Below the pieces are notes generated by a model. That model was given only the letters and a program-made list of their open reading frames with translations, searched no databases and was not told the origin of the DNA. This document shows, piece after piece, positions 7,878 to 15,911 of a DNA stretch of 31,349 nucleotides. The stretch spans positions 1-31,349 of the forward strand of contig DAOTZS010000174.1 in assembly GCA_034434335.1 (NCBI GenBank), read 5' to 3'. This DNA comes from DAOTZS01 sp034434335 (GTDB lineage Bacteria > Chloroflexota > Anaerolineae > CG2-30-64-16). Each line of letters starts with the position of its first letter. Position 1 is the first letter of the stretch. The translations under genes were made by a program, and so were the position numbers.

Positions 7878-8909
7878 ATGTCCGAACAATCTCACAAGGC
7901 CGTTACCGTCTGGTTGTTCATCGTCGCGGCGCTGGTGGCCGTCATGGTGGTGGTCGGCGGCTACGTGCGGCTGGCGCGCGCCGGGCTCTCCATCGTGGAG
8001 TGGAACCCGATCACCGGCGTGATCCCGCCCCTCACCGAACAGGCGTGGCAGGCGGAGTTCGCCAAGTATCAGCAGACGCCGGAATTCAAGCTCATGAACC
8101 CGACCATGACGCTGGACGGCTACAGGCGCATCTTCTACCTGGAGTGGGCCCACCGCCTGATCGCCCGGCTGGCGGGGCTGGTGGTGGTGTTGCCGCTGGC
8201 CTGGTTCCTCTGGCGGCGGATCATCCCGTGGCGCCGCGCGGGCATCTATCTGCTCATCGCCGCGCTCTTCGCGTTCCAGGGCTTCCTCGGCTGGTACATG
8301 GTGGCCAGCGGCCTGGTGGATCGGCCCCACGTGAGCCATTACCGCCTGACGATCCACCTGCTCACCGCGCTGACGCTGCTGGCGTTGACGCTGTGGGTGG
8401 CGCTCGGCCGCGCGTACGGCCAGCCCGACCGCGGCCGCCCCAGCGGGCCGGGCGTGGCAGTGCTGGCAATCGTCGTGCTCCAGATTGCCTACGGCGGGCT
8501 GGTGGCCGGGCTCAAGGCCGGAAAGGTCTCCAACACCTGGCCGCTGATGGGGGGCGCCCTGGTGCCGGCCGACCTGCTCTCGTCGGCGGGATCGTGGCTC
8601 GCAAGCCTGCTGGAAGGCCCCGCGACCGTGCACTTCATCCATCGCTGGCTGGCGTTCGTCGTGCTGGCGATCGCGCTCTGGTTCTATTTCCGCCATCGCG
8701 GCGGCGAGACGGCCGTCGGCCGCCAGATCCGGGCCGGCGCGCTGCTGCTGGTCGCCGTCATCGCGCTGCAGATCGCGCTCGGTATCGGGGTCGTCCTGTT
8801 CGGGGTGCCGATCGGGCTGGCGCTGCTGCACCAGGCCACCGCGCTGGCCATGTTCACCGTGGCGGTGTACCTCAACCATCGCCTGGCCGCCGCGCAGGAG
8901 GCCCGATGA
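7878..8909 (+). CDS. ctaA: Heme A synthase, COX15/CtaA family
   Basis: This 343-residue enzyme has about eight membrane helices and oxidises the C8 methyl of heme O to make heme A. The family signature is strong: GGYVRLARAGLSIVEWNP with IPP near the N-terminus, EWAHR near residue 90, RLTIHL near 153, IHRW near 254 and LHQA near 317. These give the four heme-ligand histidines of both halves. The long first loop is that of the COX15-like class. The start at 7878 leaves a normal N-terminus just ahead of helix 1; upstream in-frame TTG and ATG codons lie inside a direct repeat. The ribosome site is weak. The gene overlaps ctaB by a few bases. It implies that the heme-copper enzyme encoded nearby uses an A-type heme. 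Confidence 0.93.
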   Translation: MSEQSHKAVTVWLFIVAALVAVMVVVGGYVRLARAGLSIVEWNPITGVIPPLTEQAWQAEFAKYQQTPEFKLMNPTMTLDGYRRIFYLEWAHRLIARLAGLVVVLPLAWFLWRRIIPWRRAGIYLLIAALFAFQGFLGWYMVASGLVDRPHVSHYRLTIHLLTALTLLALTLWVALGRAYGQPDRGRPSGPGVAVLAIVVLQIAYGGLVAGLKAGKVSNTWPLMGGALVPADLLSSAGSWLASLLEGPATVHFIHRWLAFVVLAIALWFYFRHRGGETAVGRQIRAGALLLVAVIALQIALGIGVVLFGVPIGLALLHQATALAMFTVAVYLNHRLAAAQEAR

Positions 8910-9814
8910 TGAACAAAGCCGTCTCGTTGACTTCCGCCTCGCCCCGCCTCGGCGCGGTGATCGTCGCGCTGTTCAAGCTGCGCATCGTGGCGTTGCTGCT
9001 GTTGGCCGCGCTGGCCGGCGCGTTCCTGGCCGCCGGCGGCCGGCCCGGCTGGCGCGCTCTGCTGGTGCTGCTGTTGACGGGCACGGCCGCCGCGGCCGGC
9101 GCGTCGGCGCTCAACGAGTATTTCGAGCGCGAGCGCGATGCCCTGATGCGGCGCACCGCGTCGCGCCGGCCCCTGACCACCGGCGCGATCGGCAACCCCA
9201 GGGTCGCGTTGATCGCGGGCCTCGTCCTGGTGATCGCGGCCGCGGCCGCGCCGTTGCCCTTCAACCCGACTCTGTCGCTCTTCCTCTTCCTGGGCGCGTT
9301 CATCTACGCGGTGATCTACACCCTCTGGCTGAAGCCGCGCACCCCCCTCAACATCGTCATCGGCGGGCTGGCCGGGAGCTGCGCCGTGCTGAGCGGCTCG
9401 GCAGCCGTGGGCCGTTGGGCCGACCCCGCCGCGCTGTTGCTGGCCCTGGCGCTCTTCTTCTGGACCCCCATCCACTTCTGGAGCCTGGCGCTGGTCTACC
9501 GCGAGGATTACGCCCGGGTGAACATCCCCATGTTGCCGGCGGTGGTCGCGCCGCGCACTGCGGCGGCCTGGGGGCTGGCGCACGGCATCGCTGCGGGCAC
9601 CAGCGCGCTCCTGTTGGCGCTGCCGGCCGCGCTGGGCCCCCTCTACCTGATCCCGGCCGCGGCCGTCACTTTGTTGCTGATTGCGCGCGGGATCAGGCTG
9701 GTCGCCGGGCCCACCGTCCCGCGCGCCTGGCAGCTCTTCCACACCTCGAACCTCTTCCTGCTGATCGTCCTGCTCGCGGCCTGCGCGGCTGCGGCGTTGC
9801 GACTGCCGCTGTGA
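8906..9814 (+). CDS. ctaB: Protoheme IX farnesyltransferase (heme O synthase)
   Basis: This polytopic UbiA-family prenyltransferase of 302 residues attaches a farnesyl (or longer) chain to heme B to give heme O, the substrate of CtaA. The prenyl-diphosphate/magnesium motif NEYFERERDALMRRT begins near residue 69 and is followed by SRRPL, as in CtaB/CyoE. The second Asp-rich region is represented by YREDYARVNIPMLP. Two adjacent ATG codons are possible: 8906 overlaps the ctaA stop, and 8909 has better spacing (7 bases) from the AGGAGG ribosome site. Overlap with ctaA indicates translational coupling, so heme O and heme A synthesis are made together. Confidence 0.95.
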   Translation: MMNKAVSLTSASPRLGAVIVALFKLRIVALLLLAALAGAFLAAGGRPGWRALLVLLLTGTAAAAGASALNEYFERERDALMRRTASRRPLTTGAIGNPRVALIAGLVLVIAAAAAPLPFNPTLSLFLFLGAFIYAVIYTLWLKPRTPLNIVIGGLAGSCAVLSGSAAVGRWADPAALLLALALFFWTPIHFWSLALVYREDYARVNIPMLPAVVAPRTAAAWGLAHGIAAGTSALLLALPAALGPLYLIPAAAVTLLLIARGIRLVAGPTVPRAWQLFHTSNLFLLIVLLAACAAAALRLPL

Positions 9815-9824
9815 GGCGCGACCG

Positions 9825-10730
9825 ATGACGACGTCCGACTTGCGTTCGAATGGGCCGTCCGCGTGGTGGGCCGTGTTCCGCCGGCCCCAGACCTTCCTGC
9901 CCCGCGAGCACGGCGGCTGGTTTCTGTTCCTGGTCCCGCTGGCAGTGGGGCTGGCCGTGGCCGGACGGTGGAGCGGCCGCGGGCTGGCGTTCGCGGTGGC
10001 CGCGCTGGCGCTCTTCCTGGCCCGCCAGCCGCTCGACCTGGCGCTCAAGGCGTGGCGCGGCAAGCGCACGCGGGCCGACCTGCCGGCGTTGGTGGCGTGG
10101 CTGGCGATCTACGCCGCGCTGGCGGCGCTCCCGACCGGCGTGCTGTTGTGGCGCGATCGGCTGTGGGGGCTGTTGCCGTTGGCTGTGGCCGGCGCGGGGC
10201 TGTTGGCGCTGCAACTGTGGGCCGCGGCCGCCCGGCTGGCGCGCACGGTGTGGAGCGAGGTGATCGGTACGGCCGGGCTGGCGTTGGCCGCGCCGGCCGC
10301 GCACTACGCGGCGACCGGCGCCTGGTCGGCCACGGCGCTCGCGCTATGGATCCTCATGGCGACGGTCGGCGTGGGCGGGGTGCTGTATTCGCGCTGGCGG
10401 CTGCGTCGGCGACGGCTGGCGGTCCGGCTCGGCGCGGAGGAGCTGCCGCACGCGCCCCCGCGCGTCTCGGTGTTGAGCCACTACGCCATCGCCCTGGCGC
10501 TGGCCGCGCTGCTGGCCTGGCTGGGCTGGGCGCCGTGGGGGGTGACGCCGCTGTACCTCCTCCTGCTGGTGCGCGTCGCCTGGGGCACGCGGCCCGCTGC
10601 GAAGGCTGATCGGACCGTGCTGGCCATCGGGCTGGGCGAGGGGATCGCCACGATCGTGAGCGGGGTGTGGATCGCGATCGCGTATCATGGAATCGGGTCG
10701 GATGCCACGCCGACCTTCCTGGGTCAATAG
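9825..10730 (+). CDS. YwiC-like membrane protein
   Basis: This 301-residue, strongly hydrophobic protein has about eight or nine membrane segments. The opening LPREHGGWFLFLVPLAVGLA matches the conserved start of the YwiC-like family, whose biochemical role is unknown. In Bacillus subtilis ywiC lies in the fnr/nar anaerobic respiration region (established knowledge). Its position here at the end of a putative NO reductase cluster repeats a link to nitrogen-oxide respiration. A GAGG ribosome site precedes the ATG, 10 bases after ctaB. It appears to be the last gene of the respiratory operon. Confidence 0.75.
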   Translation: MTTSDLRSNGPSAWWAVFRRPQTFLPREHGGWFLFLVPLAVGLAVAGRWSGRGLAFAVAALALFLARQPLDLALKAWRGKRTRADLPALVAWLAIYAALAALPTGVLLWRDRLWGLLPLAVAGAGLLALQLWAAAARLARTVWSEVIGTAGLALAAPAAHYAATGAWSATALALWILMATVGVGGVLYSRWRLRRRRLAVRLGAEELPHAPPRVSVLSHYAIALALAALLAWLGWAPWGVTPLYLLLLVRVAWGTRPAAKADRTVLAIGLGEGIATIVSGVWIAIAYHGIGSDATPTFLGQ

Positions 10731-10788
10731 GGCTTGCCGATGCCGGGCGGCGCGAGCGATGTTCGCGCCGGGCGCGACGTTGCTCCGC

Positions 10789-11118
10789 TCAAGCGGCTTC
10801 GCCAAGCAGGAACGCCACCGCCGACCGGGTCTGCGGGCTGAGCGCCGCGAACTCTTCGTCGGTGATCAGGCGGTGCTGCCGCCAGAGCATAAGTTGGACC
10901 AGGGCGCGCGAGCGGCTCCAGTCGTCGAAGCAGTCGGCGATCAGGCGATCCCGCTCCTTCATGTGGCGATAGAGCGCCAGATAAACCTGATGGTGGTTGC
11001 CTTCCGCGGCATCCGCGATGATCGCCTGCGCCTCGCTCAGGATGCGCTGACACAGCCGGTCGAGGGCCAACGGCTTGAGGCGGGAGAGATGCTTCCAGTC
11101 CTGTGGTGAGATATCCAT
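10789..11118 (-). CDS. Small helical protein of unknown function
   Basis: A protein of 109 residues beginning MDISPQDWKHLSRLKPLALD. I do not recognise a named family. It looks wholly alpha-helical, rich in Arg, Leu and charged residues, with no signal peptide, membrane segment or Cys. A longer frame back to 11247 would overlap the preceding gene and cross a palindromic repeat, so the ATG at 11118 is preferred. It follows the coiled-coil gene by 67 bases on the same strand and may be cotranscribed with it. The codon pattern and the length of the open frame support a real gene, with moderate certainty. Confidence 0.6.
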   Translation of the reverse strand: MDISPQDWKHLSRLKPLALDRLCQRILSEAQAIIADAAEGNHHQVYLALYRHMKERDRLIADCFDDWSRSRALVQLMLWRQHRLITDEEFAALSPQTRSAVAFLLGEAA

Positions 11119-11139
11119 CGAAGATGCCCGGTGCTTCAC

Positions 11140-11169
11140 GTGCCAGGCACCTGAGAGGGTGCCTGGCAC
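11140..11169. repeat. Palindromic GTGCCAGGCACC element
   Basis: GTGCCAGGCACC (11140-11151) is followed after six bases by its reverse complement GGTGCCTGGCAC (11158-11169), a perfect 12-bp stem. Each arm is itself nearly palindromic. T-rich sequence follows only on the + strand, where no gene ends, so a terminator for the flanking minus-strand genes is unlikely. It resembles REP-like mobile palindromes seen in many genomes. Confidence 0.7.
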
Positions 11170-11185
11170 ATTTATTACGAGGAAA

Positions 11186-12091
11186 TCAGCGCGCTGCCGT
11201 GTCGAACAGTTGCTCCAGCGCCTCCAGCCAGTTGTGGCGGCGTCCATCCTGTAGCATCAGGACCTTCTGGCGGATGGCCAGCAATCTGGCGCCCTCGGTG
11301 AACTCTTCCCCGGCCACGGCCGGCATCGTCCGCAGGCCGGCTTTGGCCAGCGTACGCGCGCGGCTGACCGCCCGCTCGACGTCCGTCTGATCCACCACGG
11401 CCGAGACCTCCATCGCCAGCCAGATCTCCGGCTTATTGGGCAGCTCGCGCACCTGCCCGCGCAGGAGGACATCCAGCGGCAGCAGCTCGTCCAGCTCGGC
11501 ATCGCTCAGGCGAGCCTCCAGTTGCGGCAACAGATCTTGAAGCGAGACGCTGTGCACCGGCCGGAGGACCTGCCCCAGGTAGGCGAACGCCCGCTCGCGA
11601 TACTTGCGCTCCAGGTTGTCGCCGATCAGGCCGCCCAGCTTCACCTCGATGCGGTCGACGCGCATGATGAGCGTGTTGAGCGTCTCCTCGGTGCGCTTCT
11701 GGGCCTCGGCCAGCTCGGCCACGATGGCCTCCAGGCGGTCGAGCCGCTGCTCGGTGCGCTTTTGCGCCTCGGCCAGCTCCTCGACGCGCTGCTCGGTGCG
11801 CTTCTGCGCCTCGGCCAGCTCGGCCACGACGGCCTCCAGGCGGTTTAGCCGCTCCTCGGTGCGCTTTTGCGCCTCGGCCAGCTCGGCCACGACGGCCTCC
11901 AGGCGGTCGACGCGCTGCTCGGTGCGCTTCTGCGCCTCGGCCAGCTCCCTGACGGTGGCCTGCAAGGCCTCGAAGTCCTCGCGGCGCACCGCCAACTTCG
12001 CGCGCAGGTCCTCCTCCACTGCCTCCGCGAACTCGAGCATGGGCAGTTGAAGGTCTTGAGGTAAACGACGGGCAATGGCTACCAGGCTCAT
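11186..12091 (-). CDS. Coiled-coil protein with probable PD-(D/E)XK-like C-terminal domain
   Basis: This 301-residue cytoplasmic protein is dominated by a coiled coil built from five near-identical copies of ELAEAQKRTE (starting at residues 49, 70, 91, 105 and 126). Four units are spaced by 21 residues or heptad multiples, and one is shortened to 14. The C-terminal 130 residues include LPLDVLLRG and WLAMEVSAVVDQTDVERA. This resembles the DUF3782-type family common in cyanobacteria and Chloroflexota, which is thought to be a PD-(D/E)XK nuclease relative. Activity is unproven. A GAGAGGTGA ribosome site and a good promoter precede it. The function is unknown. Confidence 0.78.
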   Translation of the reverse strand: MSLVAIARRLPQDLQLPMLEFAEAVEEDLRAKLAVRREDFEALQATVRELAEAQKRTEQRVDRLEAVVAELAEAQKRTEERLNRLEAVVAELAEAQKRTEQRVEELAEAQKRTEQRLDRLEAIVAELAEAQKRTEETLNTLIMRVDRIEVKLGGLIGDNLERKYRERAFAYLGQVLRPVHSVSLQDLLPQLEARLSDAELDELLPLDVLLRGQVRELPNKPEIWLAMEVSAVVDQTDVERAVSRARTLAKAGLRTMPAVAGEEFTEGARLLAIRQKVLMLQDGRRHNWLEALEQLFDTAAR

Positions 12092-12112
12092 GTTTCACCT
12101 CTCTGGAAGTTT

Positions 12113-12140
12113 ATTATACCTTATACGGCTGGCGGACCAA
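12113..12140 (-). promoter_or_regulatory. Promoter of the coiled-coil gene
   Basis: Read on the minus strand, TTGGTC (12140-12135) and a perfect TATAAT (12118-12113) are 16 bases apart. The -10 lies about 21 bases before the ATG at 12091, which leaves a short leader containing the GAGAGGTGA ribosome site. Confidence 0.5.
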
Positions 12141-12141
12141 A

Positions 12142-12590
12142 AATGGACCAAGTCGGCGCGCCGCGCATCTGACCCTGCGCAACATGGAGCTGGCCGACAA
12201 CGATGCGGCCGGCAACGGCGGCGCCATCTTCAACGTCGGCCATCTGACGCTGGAGGACACGCAGGTGCTGGGGGTGCGCATGGGGCTGGATGCCGGTGAG
12301 CTGCTGGGGTCGGCCCTGCCGCAGGCCGACAAGTGCCTCTACACCATTGTCGAGACGGACGGCTGCGCGGCCGATGGCATCGCGGTGGCCTCCAACTGCT
12401 GGGTGGGCCGGCGCACGCTGCACATCGAGGACTGCGGCAAGGTGGCCGCCACCTTTGAGGTGGTGCTGCGCACGCCAGTCGAGCGGCTCATCGGCCGGCC
12501 TGGCCGCAAGGCCATTTGCGCGGCCTGCGGCGAGGAGACCAGCAGTTGGGGTAATGCTGCCGGCGCAGGCTCAGGTAACCGTCACCTGAC
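12142..12590 (+). pseudogene. Chimeric remnant: beta-helix fragment joined to FmdE-like fragment
   Basis: One open frame reads HLTLRNMELADNDAAGNGGA, then IFNVGHLTLEDTQ, which is a typical surface beta-helix repeat. It passes without a break into VLGVRMGLDAGELLG and VETDGCAADGIAVASNCWVG. The latter is characteristic of the FmdE (formylmethanofuran dehydrogenase subunit E-like) family, including its GRRTL and GKVAATF stretches. A CAAC zinc-finger half at the end lacks its second pair, and the frame then runs into the antisense of the next gene. There is no convincing start or ribosome site upstream. I read this as two broken genes fused by a deletion; a short expressed protein starting at ATG 12184 cannot be excluded. 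Confidence 0.55.
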
Positions 12591-12592
12591 CC

Positions 12593-13534
12593 TCACAGCT
12601 CGAACAGGTGCAGAAAGCCGGCCCGTCGTTCATCCAGCCGCTCCAGGCCGGCCTCCAGGGCTGCCCTCACGGCCGCCTGGTATTCCTCCTGCGTAATCGG
12701 TCGGCTGAGCTCCGGGTAGCGCCGGGCCCGATAGGCCGGCCGATACTGGTCCATGATGTTGAGATAGGTGTTGCGGGAGATCTCGGTGGCCAGGAAGCGG
12801 ACGATCTCCCGCGTGCCGGCCAGCCCGCCAGGCAATACCAGATGGCGCACCAACAGCCCCCGCGTGGCCAGGCCATGAGCATCAAGCTGTAAGTCCCCCA
12901 CCTGGCGGTGCATCTCGCGCACCACGGCCTGATTCACCTGTGGGTAATTGGGCACCTGCGAGTAGCGCCTGGCGATCGCCTCGTCGGCATACTTCATGTC
13001 GGGCATGTAGATGTCAACCACGCCATCCAGCAGTTGCAGCATCGCCAGGGAGTCGTATCCGCCCGTGTTGTACACGAGAGGCAGCCGCAGCCCGGCCTCT
13101 GCCGCGATCAGCACGCCGGCCATGATCTGCGGCACCACATGGCTGGGGGAGACCAGGTTGATGTTATGGCACCCCATCTCCTGCAGTTCCAGCATGATCC
13201 CCGCCAGCCGCTCCGGCTCGACTTCGCTCCCGCTGTCGGTTTGGCTGATCTCGTAATTCTGGCAGTACTGGCAATGGAGATTACAGCGCCCGAAGAAGAT
13301 CGTGCCCGAGCCACGCCAGCCTCGCAATGGGTCTTCTTCGCCCAGGTGAGGACCATAGCTGCTGACCCGGGCGCGTTCACCTGTGCGGCAGGCACCCAGC
13401 TCGCCGGCGCGGCGGTTTACCAGGCACCCGCGCGCGCATACGTCACATGCCTCCAGGTGCTCATAAGCCTGGCGCACGCGCCTGGCCAGCTCTCCGCTGC
13501 GTAACAAACTGACATAGGCAGGTTCGAACCCCAT
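12593..13534 (-). CDS. PflA-like radical SAM protein (COG1313 type)
   Basis: This protein of 313 residues has the radical SAM cluster motif CNLHCQYC (Cys84, 88, 91), which binds the [4Fe-4S] that cleaves S-adenosylmethionine. A second Cys set before it (30, 33, 37, 49; CDVCARGC then GAC) is typical of the PflX/COG1313 group of pyruvate-formate-lyase-activase homologues. NTGGY and DIYMPDMKYAD are further family landmarks. The target is unknown. The ATG at 13534 has a G-rich ribosome site seven bases upstream. An in-frame GTG at 13576, overlapping the stop of the transporter gene, is an alternative giving 327 residues. It is the last gene of the minus-strand run. Confidence 0.88.
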   Translation of the reverse strand: MGFEPAYVSLLRSGELARRVRQAYEHLEACDVCARGCLVNRRAGELGACRTGERARVSSYGPHLGEEDPLRGWRGSGTIFFGRCNLHCQYCQNYEISQTDSGSEVEPERLAGIMLELQEMGCHNINLVSPSHVVPQIMAGVLIAAEAGLRLPLVYNTGGYDSLAMLQLLDGVVDIYMPDMKYADEAIARRYSQVPNYPQVNQAVVREMHRQVGDLQLDAHGLATRGLLVRHLVLPGGLAGTREIVRFLATEISRNTYLNIMDQYRPAYRARRYPELSRPITQEEYQAAVRAALEAGLERLDERRAGFLHLFEL

Positions 13535-13565
13535 TGTATTCCCCCCCGCTCCAGGACCCCTCTGT

Positions 13566-14909
13566 TCAGGCTTCACAACCCCTTTCGGCTGCCGCGCGCA
13601 GTATCGTCACCTGCGCCTTGATCCGTGTCAGTTGCTCACCGTGCAACGGATAGGCCAGGGTCAGCAAGGCGGCCACAGCCAGTGCCGCGGCCGGCACCCC
13701 GCCGATCAACAGGCGCAGGCCGGTGACCACGCCTGCGGGTTGGGTCGCCAGCGAAGGGTCAAAGCCGCTCCAGGCCAACAGCTCACCGATGCCGGCGGCC
13801 TGCAGCACATTGGGGAGCCGGTTGACCACATTGCCCAGGCCGAAGTAGACCCCCTCATGCCGCTGCCCGGTCGAGGCGTGGTCGGCATCTATTACCTCAG
13901 CCAGCAGCACCTCTGGTGTGATCAACAGCCCTGCCAGGCTCACGCCGGCCAGGCCGGCAGCCGCCACAGCCGTGGCCAGGTTTTGGGCGGCCAGGAGTGG
14001 CAGGACTGCCATTCCCACAGCCAGTTGTGCTGCCAGAGCAGTTCCCCGCGCCCCCCAGCGCGCCAGCAGGCAAGCCCACGGCTGCATCGCCAGCAGGGCT
14101 ACCAGCAACGCGCTGCCCAACAGCCAGGCAGCCCCGTCTGGTCCCAGTCCCAGGACATAGCTGGCATAAAACGGCATCGTCGAGTTAAGGGTGGTCAGGG
14201 CCAGGCGGATCAAGAAAGTGATGCCCAGGAAGACCACAAACGCCCGCTGCTCCAGCGCGCGTCGCCAGGCCCCCCACGGGCTGGCCTGGCCTCCTCCCCG
14301 CGAGTAGGCCAGGTGCTCGCGGCTGCCACGCAGGGACAGGGAGAGGGTCAGCACGATGGCCAAACCAAACAGCAAACCCATCCCCCGCCATCCCATTCGG
14401 CTGGCAATCAGCGGCGCGGCCACCACCCCTACCAGCATCCCCAGCAGGCTCATGATCTGACGCCACCCGTTCACCCGCGCCCGCTCGGCCAGGGATGGAA
14501 ACATCTCCGGGAAGAGCGCCGCCACGTTAACTCCTACCAGCGTGTACAGCAGATCGTGAATGGTGACGACTGCCATCATGTAGGCGAACAGCCAGACAGG
14601 CTGGGTCCTGGAAAAAGGTGGCGTCCACAGTCCCACAAAGCTGAGGGCCAGCGGCAGGGTCAGGGTGAAGATGTAAGGGATGCGCCGTCCCCAACGCGTG
14701 CGGGTACGGTCGGAAAGCCACCCCACCACCGCGTCGTTGAACGCGTTCCACCAACTGAACGCAAACAGTCCCCACCCCACCCAGCGCGGCGGCAATCCCA
14801 TCAGCGCGATATAGAAGTAGCTGATATAGGTCGAAACGACAAAGCTGCTGAGGCTGATGCCGAAGCTGGATATGCTGTAGAGTAACCCGTGAGGAGTTCT
14901 GCCCGTCAC
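13566..14909 (-). CDS. MFS transporter, glycoside-pentoside-hexuronide (MelB-like) type
   Basis: A 447-residue permease with about twelve membrane helices. WWNAFNDAVVGWLSDRTRTR followed by WGRRIPYI near residues 53-80 is the classic first cytoplasmic-loop signature of the GPH/MelB symporters, with the Asp that takes part in cation coupling. The substrate cannot be read from sequence; sugars or sugar conjugates are usual. The protein starts with GTG, and its first bases overlap the stop of the GNAT gene (GTGA), so the two are coupled. The position beside a GNAT, a PIG-L deacetylase and a nearby mannosidase fits carbohydrate use, but that is inference. Confidence 0.85.
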   Translation of the reverse strand: MTGRTPHGLLYSISSFGISLSSFVVSTYISYFYIALMGLPPRWVGWGLFAFSWWNAFNDAVVGWLSDRTRTRWGRRIPYIFTLTLPLALSFVGLWTPPFSRTQPVWLFAYMMAVVTIHDLLYTLVGVNVAALFPEMFPSLAERARVNGWRQIMSLLGMLVGVVAAPLIASRMGWRGMGLLFGLAIVLTLSLSLRGSREHLAYSRGGGQASPWGAWRRALEQRAFVVFLGITFLIRLALTTLNSTMPFYASYVLGLGPDGAAWLLGSALLVALLAMQPWACLLARWGARGTALAAQLAVGMAVLPLLAAQNLATAVAAAGLAGVSLAGLLITPEVLLAEVIDADHASTGQRHEGVYFGLGNVVNRLPNVLQAAGIGELLAWSGFDPSLATQPAGVVTGLRLLIGGVPAAALAVAALLTLAYPLHGEQLTRIKAQVTILRAAAERGCEA

Positions 14910-15772
14910 GTCTTATCCAGGTCTAAAGCCATCTCAAGCTGATGTACGGTCACCCGGAAGCCCAGGGTGGGCAGGATGCGGTTGAGGGTGTCTTCGGCCG
15001 GCACATTCATGATGGCCATAGGCTGATCCGGGTAGAGGGTGGCCAGGGTCTGGAGCAATGTCCGCTCAGGCATCAAGAGCTCAGAAACGGGGTTCACCCC
15101 GATGTCGTGCAGGGTAACCCCCTCTGCTGCTTCCTGGACCAGGCAATAAGCGGCAGGGTAGCCTTTCCAATTGAGCCGATACCCTTTCAGGCGCCCTATC
15201 ATCTTGCGCAGTGTGGCTATCTCGCGCTGCCAGCAGGCGGGCTGTTCATGCCATCCCACGTAGTTGCTCAGCAACTCGGCTGCGGGTGCGGGCACCAGGC
15301 GTTCGGCGGCCAGAGGCAACGGGTCAGCCCCGGCCGGCCTCTGCCAGCACAACAGCTCGCGCTGTTCACAGAACCCCAGGGAACGGTAGAGGTTGTAGGC
15401 AGTGCTGTTCCTGGTGATCACCTCCAGGGTAAGACGTTGCACTCCACACCCTCTGGCCTCCCTGATCAGGTGTGCCATCATCAGGCGCGCAACCCCCCTG
15501 CGCCGCCACTCGGGCATCACACCCACCCCGGTAATCCACCCTCGCTCCCCGCGCCGTGCCAGCAGGGCAATGCCAACGGGCTCCCACGGGGTGCGGGCAA
15601 CCACAGAACGCGTCACGTCCACGTCGTAATAGAGGTCCGTCTGCGCCACCTGCTCCTCTGTTACGTGCACAGGCACGTAATAGTCGGCGTAGACGGCGTT
15701 CGTGATCCTCGCCCGCAGAGCGAGGGATACCTGGGCAACCGGCACCAGTTGGATCTCAGCCACCGGCTTCAT
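14906..15772 (-). CDS. GNAT-family N-acetyltransferase
   Basis: A protein of 288 residues with an N-terminal GNAT domain. The acetyl-CoA-binding motif A is visible as VGVMPEWRRRGVARLMMAHL, followed by LTLEVITRNSTAYNLYRSLG (motif B). The C-terminal half is divergent and ends in a second, probably degenerate GNAT-like fold (TLGFRVTVHQLEMAL). The ATG at 15772 is supported by an AGGAGA ribosome site six bases upstream; the frame extends further upstream without one. The substrate is unknown. It overlaps the downstream transporter gene by four bases. Confidence 0.85.
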   Translation of the reverse strand: MKPVAEIQLVPVAQVSLALRARITNAVYADYYVPVHVTEEQVAQTDLYYDVDVTRSVVARTPWEPVGIALLARRGERGWITGVGVMPEWRRRGVARLMMAHLIREARGCGVQRLTLEVITRNSTAYNLYRSLGFCEQRELLCWQRPAGADPLPLAAERLVPAPAAELLSNYVGWHEQPACWQREIATLRKMIGRLKGYRLNWKGYPAAYCLVQEAAEGVTLHDIGVNPVSELLMPERTLLQTLATLYPDQPMAIMNVPAEDTLNRILPTLGFRVTVHQLEMALDLDKT

Positions 15773-15911
15773 GGATTGTCTCCTGTGTATGCCTTGCCTG
15801 CAAGGATAGCATAGCGCCGATGGCCCGTCAACCCGTCGCGCTGTGAGAGCGTAAAAAGGATTTTGGGGGCCAGGCTGGCTGGCCACCCAAGCCCCTGCCA
15901 TCCGCTACTGG

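Noticed and set aside
11140..11169. Hairpin as terminator of the coiled-coil gene
   Set aside because: No T tract follows in the direction of transcription, and the arms match a REP-like motif.
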